In this document: piece after piece, positions 7,007-11,747 of the stretch
How positions within the stretch are numbered: the stretch's first letter is position 1
Layout of the letters: every line of letters begins with the position of its first letter
Assembly: GCA_964444865.1 (NCBI GenBank)
Contig: CAYUJE010000215.1
Span: forward strand, 1-11,747
Direction of reading: 5' to 3'
DNA: 11,747 nt
Source of the DNA: SXOA01 sp964444865
Lineage (GTDB): Bacteria > Planctomycetota > Planctomycetia > Pirellulales > Pirellulaceae
Position numbers and translations under genes: made by a program
The notes under the pieces: model-generated
The model's input: the letters and a program-made list of their open reading frames with translations, nothing else
The model's database searches: none
What the model was told of the DNA's origin: nothing

Positions 7007-8153
7007 ATGGACTCTTGGTTAACATCGATGCAAGTCGCCGCTTTGGCAGTAGCAGGAATGTGCCACGCGCTTTTGGGAAGCGTGAAAGTGCCGCTGGCCG
7101 CAAGGCTGAAAATTGATGAGGGGCGGGTCGGCGGGCTGGTCAGCGTTTTTGGGTTCACACTGATTCCGATGGTGTTGGTATTCGGCTTTCTGGTAGATGC
7201 GGTGGGAAAGCAAGCAGTTCTCGGCGGCGGCTTTGCGCTGTTGATTGTGNNNNNNNNNNNNNNNNNNNNNNNNNNNNNNNNNNNNNNNNNNNNNNNNNNN
7301 NNNNNNNNNNNNNNNNNNNNNNNNNNNNNNNNNNNNNNNNNNNNNNNNNCGCATGAGCTATGCCATGAATATGGGAGATTTCGTGTTTGGCATGGGGGCC
7401 TTTCTGACCCCAATTCTTGTCGCATATCTCACGCGAAAGCTCAATCTCTCCTCAACGTTACTCTTTCTGGCTTCCCTGGCGATTGTCCCCGTGCTATTGG
7501 GATTCTTCGTAAACTGGGATGCCGAAGTTCTGAATCCCAAGAATTCGGAAACCGTGGCCGGCGGGCTGGCCCAACTTCTCTCGAACCCCATTGTCTGGCT
7601 CTGCTGCCTGGCGTTCTTTTGTCATGTGCCGGTGGAAGCGGCCGTGGCGACTTGGGCCACCACTTTGATGACGGACAAGGGAGTCAAGGAAGGAGCCGCC
7701 TCGACGCTCCTCTCCGTGTTCTGGCTCACCTTTATGAGTTCGCGACTGATTGCCGCTCTGACCCTCCCCAAAGGTTTGGACACGACGCTGGTCATCGGCA
7801 TGGCAATCCTCTGCATCGCCTTCACGCTCGGCATCGCCTTCAGCCGCTCCGCGTGGCTGACCTGCACCATGGTTATTCTCGCCGGCTGCATCCTCGGCCC
7901 CATCTTTCCCACGCTCATCGCCATTCTGCTCAGTCACTTGCCCGGCGAACTTCATGGCCGCGCCGTCGGCATCTTCTTCTGCATCGGCGGCATCGGCTGG
8001 ACCGCCATTCCGATCATGATCGGAGCCTATGCCAAACGAACCAGCGTCCAGCAAGCCTTCCTGATCGCCACCGGCTCCGCCGTGATGCTCACGCTCCTCT
8101 GCGTGCTGCTGAAGCTATCCCTTCCAGACGCCCCTGCGACAGCAATGAAATAA
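7007..8153 (+). CDS. MFS transporter, interrupted by an assembly gap
   Basis: Two open pieces flank the N run and belong to one major-facilitator gene. The left piece (7007-7249) gives 81 residues: helix 1, the loop PLAARLKIDEGR, helix 2 (VGGLVSVFGFTLIPMVLVFG), the short loop FLVDAVGKQ matching the MFS motif-A position, and the start of helix 3. The right piece (7350-8153) resumes at about helix 5 (MNMGDFVFGMGAFLTPIL) and runs through the C-terminal half to the stop at 8151-8153; about seven further membrane segments follow. The pieces lie in different frames across the 100 N, so the true gap is not 100 bp. The missing part should hold the rest of helix 3 and helix 4. The start at 7007 has AAGGA 8 nt upstream; the frame extends back to a GTG at 6884 without MFS-like sequence. 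Substrate unknown. Confidence 0.85.
7250..7349. other. Assembly gap (100 N placeholder)
   Basis: Exactly 100 ambiguous bases, the usual filler for a scaffold gap of unknown size. The MFS reading frame is intact on both sides but does not continue across 100 bp, since the missing length should be a multiple of 3. The filler is therefore not a measured distance. Confidence 0.97.
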
Positions 8154-8172
8154 GGCCTGCCCGGCCAATAAA

Positions 8173-8246
8173 TAGGGCTGCTCGGACTTGAACCGAGAAC
8201 CAACAGATTATGAGTCTGCTGCTCTAACCGATTGAGCTACAGCCCC
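8173..8246 (-). tRNA. tRNA with anticodon CAT (elongator Met, or Ile2 read through lysidine)
   Basis: A 74-nt cloverleaf on the minus strand. The acceptor is GGGGCTG with CAGCCCT, giving a G1:U72 wobble at the end, followed by discriminator A. The D arm is GCTC-AATCGGTTA-GAGC. The anticodon stem is GCAGA/TCTGT around CTCATAA, with CAT at 34-36. The T arm is CTCGG-TTCAAGT-CCGAG. No CCA is encoded. CAT can mean initiator Met, elongator Met, or Ile2 (modified by TilS). The initiator is excluded because its run of three G:C pairs in the anticodon stem is missing. Similarity to GACTCATAATC and GGTTCAAGTCC of E. coli Ile2 leaves the elongator-Met/Ile2 choice open. On the minus strand TGTAAT at 8254-8259 is a possible -10 box. 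The recombinase gene lies on its 5' side. Confidence 0.93.
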
Positions 8247-8321
8247 GAAGTGAATTACATTCGGTGATTTACGGTGTTATTGCGTCTTCACCGCTGCCCT
8301 CTCTTGGGACGGACTTGCCGA

Positions 8322-8389
8322 TTGACAACCGTTTTGACAACCGATAGGCTTTCGGAGGTCAAAACTGACAACCACGGCGGTTGTCAAAA
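8322..8389. repeat. Cluster of four TGACAACC repeats upstream of the recombinase
   Basis: TTGACAACCG occurs at 8322-8331 and again at 8334-8343, exactly 12 bp apart. TGACAACC recurs at 8366-8373 and appears inverted (GGTTGTCA) at 8379-8386. TTTTGACAACCG (8332-8343) and CGGTTGTCAAAA (8378-8389) form a perfect 12-bp inverted repeat, while 8366-8386 is itself an 8-bp palindrome with a 5-bp spacer. Such a cluster between a tRNA and an integrase start suits arm-type recombinase sites, an excisionase/repressor operator, or both. No experimental function can be inferred from sequence alone. Confidence 0.8.
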
Positions 8390-8392
8390 AGG

Positions 8393-8423
8393 ACACCCCG
8401 GCGGCTGCTACCGTTCGGGGTGT
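8393..8423. other. Hairpin in the recombinase leader, possible terminator or attenuator
   Basis: ACACCCCG (8393-8400) pairs with CGGGGTGT (8416-8423), and an inner CGG/CCG pair (8402-8404 with 8411-8413) stacks within the loop. Read on the minus strand the stem is followed by CC and five T, a terminator-like arrangement; on the plus strand it is followed only by TTGC. It lies 36 bp before the recombinase ATG, so it may shield the recombinase leader from read-through or tune its expression. Confidence 0.4.
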
Positions 8424-8459
8424 TTGCTTCACCTAACCCTGTTAAAGCAAGGTGCAACA

Positions 8460-9722
8460 ATGGCTCATTCTACCAAGGCGACGGCCCCTCGGAAGCCTTA
8501 CCCCGATTTCCCACTGACTCCGCGTACTGACGGCCGATGGTGTAAGAAGGTTTGGGGCACGCTCCATACTTTCAGCGGTACCGCGCAGGAGGCGCTAGAT
8601 GAATGGAACCGCGTCAAGGACGATCTATACGCCCGCCGCACACCGCGCGTGAAGGCTGACGGTTTGACTATGGGAGACTTGTGCAATCGGTTCTTGACCG
8701 CCAAGCAGCAACAGCGGGACGGCGGCGAGATTACCGCGCGCCACTGGAAAAACTACAAAGCGACAACCGACCGCCTGATTTCACACTTCGGAAAGAATCG
8801 ACTTGTCACCGACCTTGCGAGTGAGGATTTTGAGTCCCTGCGCGCGGCAGCTTCCAAAACTCTTGGCCCCGTTTCCCTTGGCAACCTCATTACGCATATT
8901 CGCGTCGTGTTCAAGTACGGCTACGACGCGGGACTAATTGACCGCCCGGTTCGATATGGTCCGCTGTTCAAACGCCCAAGCAAAAAAGTCCTGCGCTTGG
9001 CTCGCGCCGAAAAAGGCAAAAAACTCTTTACTGCGGATCAAATCCAAAAGATGATTAAAAAGTCCGATGGGCAGCTCGGGGCAATGATCCTGCTTGCGGT
9101 CAACTGTGGGTTTGGTAACAGCGACGTAGGGACGATGCCCTTGTCTTCCTTGGACCTTGTCGGCGGCTGGTTGAATTACCATCGCCCGAAGACCGGGATT
9201 GATCGTCGCTGTTCACTCTGGCCCGAAACCGTCGCCGCGCTGAAAAAGGTCTTGGCGGATCGTCCTACGCCTAAGCAAGATGACGCCGCGGAGTTGGTTT
9301 TCGTTACGAAGTACGGCGCGAGTTGGGCAAAGGAAACGACTGACAATCCGATAACTAAGGAATTCCGTAAACTGCTTGACGACCTTTCGATTCACCGGGC
9401 AGGACTGGGATTTTATTCCCTTCGCCATACCTTTCGTACGATTGCAGATGAGTCGCGCGACCAGCCGGCGTGTAACAGCATCATGGGGCATGCCGATGCT
9501 TCTATTGCTGACGCCTACCGCGAACACATTTCGGATGAGCGTCTGCGCGCCGTCGCGGATCACGTTCGCAACTGGCTTTACGCGAAGCTCAAAAAGGCGA
9601 GCAGGCAGCTCGTTGGAAATAGAAAGTCGAATGCTGCACAGAAGCCACGAAATGTGAAACCGGCTAGTCGCCCGCGGCAAGTATCGGCGGAAGACTCGCC
9701 ACAACTGAGGGTCGTTGGCTAA
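8460..9722 (+). CDS. Tyrosine recombinase/integrase lacking the first catalytic Arg
   Basis: The 420-residue protein has an N-terminal arm region (about 1-65), a core-binding SAM-like domain (about 68-165, MGDLCNRFLT to YDAGLIDRP) and a C-terminal catalytic domain (about 187-370). Of the catalytic set, K244 (RPKTG), H323 and R326 (SLRHTFRT), H344 (IMGHAD) and nucleophile Y353 (DAYREH) are present. At the place of Arg I, where relatives read TGLRxSE, this protein reads CGFGNSD, with Gly219 in the Arg position. My recollection is that this CGFGN-type sequence recurs in planctomycete integrases, so it is probably a family trait rather than decay. The basic tail after 375 is poorly conserved in character. 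The ATG at 8460 is chosen for AAGG 7 nt upstream; the frame is open back to 8274 through the repeat cluster. It stands next to a tRNA gene, a common integration target, but no other element genes are visible. Confidence 0.88.
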   Translation: MAHSTKATAPRKPYPDFPLTPRTDGRWCKKVWGTLHTFSGTAQEALDEWNRVKDDLYARRTPRVKADGLTMGDLCNRFLTAKQQQRDGGEITARHWKNYKATTDRLISHFGKNRLVTDLASEDFESLRAAASKTLGPVSLGNLITHIRVVFKYGYDAGLIDRPVRYGPLFKRPSKKVLRLARAEKGKKLFTADQIQKMIKKSDGQLGAMILLAVNCGFGNSDVGTMPLSSLDLVGGWLNYHRPKTGIDRRCSLWPETVAALKKVLADRPTPKQDDAAELVFVTKYGASWAKETTDNPITKEFRKLLDDLSIHRAGLGFYSLRHTFRTIADESRDQPACNSIMGHADASIADAYREHISDERLRAVADHVRNWLYAKLKKASRQLVGNRKSNAAQKPRNVKPASRPRQVSAEDSPQLRVVG

Positions 9723-10440
9723 GGTCTCAACACACCGGATTTGGAGCAGCCACCTTTCCCTTGATTCTGGCTGAACCAGTCGGATCAGGCGGCCATCCTG
9801 GGCAGGCGTGAGCGCCGGAACCTGAAATTATGGAAATTCTCGACTCCCGAGCGTTGCAAGCTTCGGTTGACATCGACCGAAGCGACGAATCCATGCTTGC
9901 TGGCCGGTATCTTCTCGCTTGGCTCGCCGGCATCTGTGCAAAACTTGATGCACGGGTTCTTGCAGCTTAAAAACGGGCCAAAATCGTGGTACTTTATTGT
10001 AACCGGGCTCGTTAGCCCTCGAAGGCGCGTTTTCGGGCCGGTGTACACGCTCTGCGAATCCGATTTAGCCGCCCTTGCACAGCTACCGCCGTGGTGTGCA
10101 TTCAATTCGCGGCATTTTTAACTCCCGTTCGATCACTCCGATTTCGATAGAACGAGGAGGCAGCGGCCGGCACTGTCTTTCAAAACTCCTTCGTCCGACG
10201 ACTCGTAGCCCATAAAAAGCTGACCGAACTCCTGACTGCACCGACAGTTGTTCCGGCCAAGTTGGCCAGTAAACAAAGCCAGACTTGTCACGTTGTTTTG
10301 GGAAACAAACCGCAAGCGCCGGCAGATTAAGAAAGGTCGGGTATTGCGAATCATTGCAGTGTCCGGACAGATACCCAGTCAGCGGTGGCTGGGTGTCCGA
10401 CCATTAGCCGCTCAATAGCGCCCTGCTGGGCCCGCTGGTC
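9723..10440. other. Gene-poor tract after the recombinase; only doubtful small ORFs
   Basis: No protein here is recognisable. A plus-strand ORF at 9830-9970 would encode 46 residues beginning MEILDSRALQASVDIDRSDE, with only a distant GGAA as ribosome-binding site. The minus strand is open from 10105 to 9785 from a TTG. A small hairpin (GGGCT-CGTT-AGCCC, 10005-10018) has no T run. I looked for a second copy of the CAT-tRNA sequence that could mark the far end of an integrated element and saw none. The tract is best read as decayed or spacer DNA of the accessory patch. Confidence 0.55.
10133..10354 (-). CDS. Doubtful small hypothetical protein (73 residues)
   Basis: An ATG-started ORF whose C-terminal half (FGQLFMGYESSDEGVLKDSA onward) has a protein-like composition, with cysteines in RNNCRC. 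No family is recognised and no good ribosome-binding site precedes the ATG. Its ATG overlaps by ATGA the stop of another minus-strand open frame (10351-10548), a geometry seen in coupled genes. However, that upstream frame is antisense to the esterase remnant and is probably spurious. It could equally be chance in a decayed tract. Confidence 0.22.
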   Translation of the reverse strand: MIRNTRPFLICRRLRFVSQNNVTSLALFTGQLGRNNCRCSQEFGQLFMGYESSDEGVLKDSAGRCLLVLSKSE

Positions 10441-10599
10441 TTCGTGTCGGGCACGGTGTTCGCAGTGTTTCACGGCAGCCAGCCGAATGTCACAATTCCT
10501 GGAGCCGTGGCCGACACCAACCGGGCAATACGGTTCATTCGCGCACATTCCAGCAATTACGGCATTGATCCCAACCGCATGGGTATCACCGGTGGATCA
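10441..10599 (+). pseudogene. Remnant of an alpha/beta-hydrolase esterase, truncated at the nucleophile elbow
   Basis: The plus-strand frame gives about 53 residues that read as the core of a planctomycete-type esterase/lipase: TVFAVFHGSQPNVTIPGAVA, then NRAIRFIRAHSSNYGIDPNR and MGITGGS. In intact relatives these lead up to the nucleophile motif GGSAGG. Here the match ends exactly at GGS (S at 10597-10599) and continues as RRRPVRWRS to a stop inside the reductase 3' end. The frame also has a stop at 10405 just before the homology, and no signal peptide or start exists. Both ends and the catalytic Asp/His region are missing, so it cannot be functional. It is likely the leftover of a deletion or recombination between the integrase patch and the aldo/keto reductase. 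Confidence 0.7.
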
Positions 10600-10629
10600 C
10601 GCAGACGCCCAGTACGGTGGCGCAGCCGA

Positions 10630-11583
10630 TCATGGCCTCTCGCTGGCTGAGTCCAGAAGGGAAAGCTGTTCGGTCGTGAGATTAAGTCGCATCGCGGCGA
10701 GTAACTCCTCGACTTGGGCCACGCTGGTCGCACTGGCAATCGGCGCAACGACGCTTGGCTGTGCTGCCAGCCAGGCCAAGGCGACTTCCGCCGGGGTTGA
10801 GTGGGTTTCCGCGGCGACCTTGTCGAGGGTGGCCAGCACTCCCAGGCCAAAATCGTTCAGGTATTTTCCCGCGGCGCTGGCGCGGGTTTTACCCGCCAAA
10901 TCGGCGGGTGTGCGATACTTGCCGGTCAGGAAGCCTGAGGCCAGACTGAAATAGGGGACGACCGCGATGCCTTGGGCCACGCACAAGTCCTGGAGTGACC
11001 CCTCAAATTTCTCGCGGGCGAGTAGGTTGTAGTGCGGCTGCAAGACCGTGTAACGGGCAATTCCCTGTTCTTTGCTGATTCCGAGCGCCTGCTCCAAGCG
11101 TGCGGCTTCATAATTGGAGGCACCGATCGCCCGGACTTTGCCTGCCCAAATCAACTGGTCAAAGGCCGTGAGTGTGACCTCCAGAGGCGTCTCGGCATCG
11201 TCGCGATGCGCAAAGTACAGGTCGATGTGATCCGTGCGGAGGCGCTTCAGTGAGGCCTCCACACACGCGGTAATCCGCTCAGCCGAGAGCGCCTTCGGGC
11301 CATCCGGCTTCATGCCGACTTTGGTGGCAATCAGTACGTCATCACGGCGGCCGCGGTTTGCCAGCCATTCGCCGATAATCGTCTCCGACTCACCCCCCAC
11401 ATTGCCCGGCACCCATACCGAATAAACATCAGCCGTGTCGATCATCTGTCCACCCCCGGCAACGAACGCATCCAGGACGGCAAAGGATTCCGCCCGATCG
11501 GCCGTCCAGCCGAAGACGTTGCCTCCCAGTATCAACGGTGGCGTTGTCAATCCGCTGTTACCCAGTTTGAGTTGCGTGGTCAT
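10630..11583 (-). CDS. Aldo/keto reductase family oxidoreductase
   Basis: A 317-residue NADPH-dependent (beta/alpha)8-barrel reductase of carbonyl compounds, cytoplasmic, substrate unknown. The catalytic tetrad is complete: D49 and Y54 (MIDTADVYSVW), K88 (IATKVG) and H126 (DLYFAHRDD). The opening MTTQLKLGNSGLTTPPLILGGNVFGW, split here as MTTQLKLGNS and GLTTPPLILG, and the loop TLQPHYNLL-like stretch near 190 (VLQPHYNLLARE) are family-typical, as is the cofactor-binding end ASATSVAQVEELLAA. Length is normal. AAGGAA lies 7 nt before the ATG at 11583. TATACT on the minus strand (11651-11646) is a possible -10 box. An open minus frame from upstream ends in a TGA overlapping this ATG, which could couple it to an earlier short gene. 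The 3' end abuts the esterase remnant. Confidence 0.93.
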   Translation of the reverse strand: MTTQLKLGNSGLTTPPLILGGNVFGWTADRAESFAVLDAFVAGGGQMIDTADVYSVWVPGNVGGESETIIGEWLANRGRRDDVLIATKVGMKPDGPKALSAERITACVEASLKRLRTDHIDLYFAHRDDAETPLEVTLTAFDQLIWAGKVRAIGASNYEAARLEQALGISKEQGIARYTVLQPHYNLLAREKFEGSLQDLCVAQGIAVVPYFSLASGFLTGKYRTPADLAGKTRASAAGKYLNDFGLGVLATLDKVAAETHSTPAEVALAWLAAQPSVVAPIASATSVAQVEELLAAMRLNLTTEQLSLLDSASERP

Positions 11584-11747
11584 GAAGGGTTCCTTTTTTG
11601 AAATCGAGGTCGCTCCGCCTCGTGACTGACCAAATCAAGCAGCCGAGTATACATATCCGCGCCGTCGGCAGGCGGGTGCGGCCATTGGTCGGCGGTTCCG
11701 GTACAAACTTCACGCCATCGTCATACGGATTGCGTAGGTAGAGACCC
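11584..11747. other. Upstream region of the aldo/keto reductase at the window edge
   Basis: No assignable gene. On the minus strand one frame is open from 11720 to the TGA at 11580-11582. It contains an ATG giving a 24-residue peptide (MYTRLLDLVSHEAERPRFQK and four more), whose stop overlaps the reductase start as ATGA. A second frame (beginning GLYLRNPYDDGVKFVPE) is open across the edge and into the reductase. Neither can be judged without the neighbouring sequence. Confidence 0.4.

Noticed and set aside
10081..10090. AGCTACCGCC, identical to ten bases of the tRNA-Ala gene, considered as an attachment-site repeat
   Set aside because: Only 10 bp, matches the distant tRNA-Ala rather than the CAT tRNA beside the integrase, and has no extension on either side.
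1..11747. CRISPR array, phage structural genes, toxin-antitoxin or defence system
   Set aside because: No evenly spaced direct repeats and no recognisable proteins of these classes were seen on either strand.

Overview
The window reads like a chromosome segment of a planctomycete (Pirellulales or Gemmatales type). The grounds are a Tat-exported Gfo/Idh/MocA dehydrogenase of the kind these bacteria carry in many copies, a remnant of a planctomycete-style esterase, an integrase of an unusual type I associate with this phylum, and tRNA genes with no encoded CCA. This is a judgement from family resemblance, not from a search. The sequence comes from a draft assembly: a run of exactly 100 N (7250-7349) interrupts one gene.

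Layout. 1-798 (minus): a small zinc-ribbon membrane protein followed by a VOC-fold protein cut by the window edge. 862-1356 (plus): a TrmL-type tRNA 2'-O-methyltransferase, divergent from that pair. 1513-2700 (plus): an M24 (Xaa-Pro aminopeptidase-like) metallopeptidase. 2866-4332 (minus): the Tat-exported oxidoreductase, convergent with the peptidase. 4510-4582 (minus): tRNA-Ala(CGC) with its own promoter and a clear intrinsic terminator. 4681-6799 (minus): an OmpR-type response regulator and its sensor histidine kinase. 7007-8153 (plus): an MFS transporter broken by the assembly gap. 8173-8246 (minus): a tRNA with anticodon CAT. 8460-9722 (plus): a tyrosine recombinase. 9723-10629: a gene-poor tract holding a decayed esterase fragment. 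10630-11583 (minus): an aldo/keto reductase.

Most genes are ordinary housekeeping or metabolic singletons. Two functional units are visible. One is the kinase/regulator pair, transcribed together and divergent from the transporter. The other is the accessory patch next to the CAT tRNA: recombinase, a cluster of TGACAACC repeats in front of it, and a truncated esterase behind it.

The least ordinary things are these. (a) Two intergenic cassettes bracket the M24 gene; each is a long perfect inverted repeat built from degenerate 7-bp units. (b) The recombinase keeps Lys, HxxR, His and Tyr but has Gly where the first catalytic Arg is expected. (c) Four copies of TGACAACC, partly in inverted orientation, plus a strong hairpin lie directly upstream of that recombinase. 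I found no complete undescribed multi-gene system.
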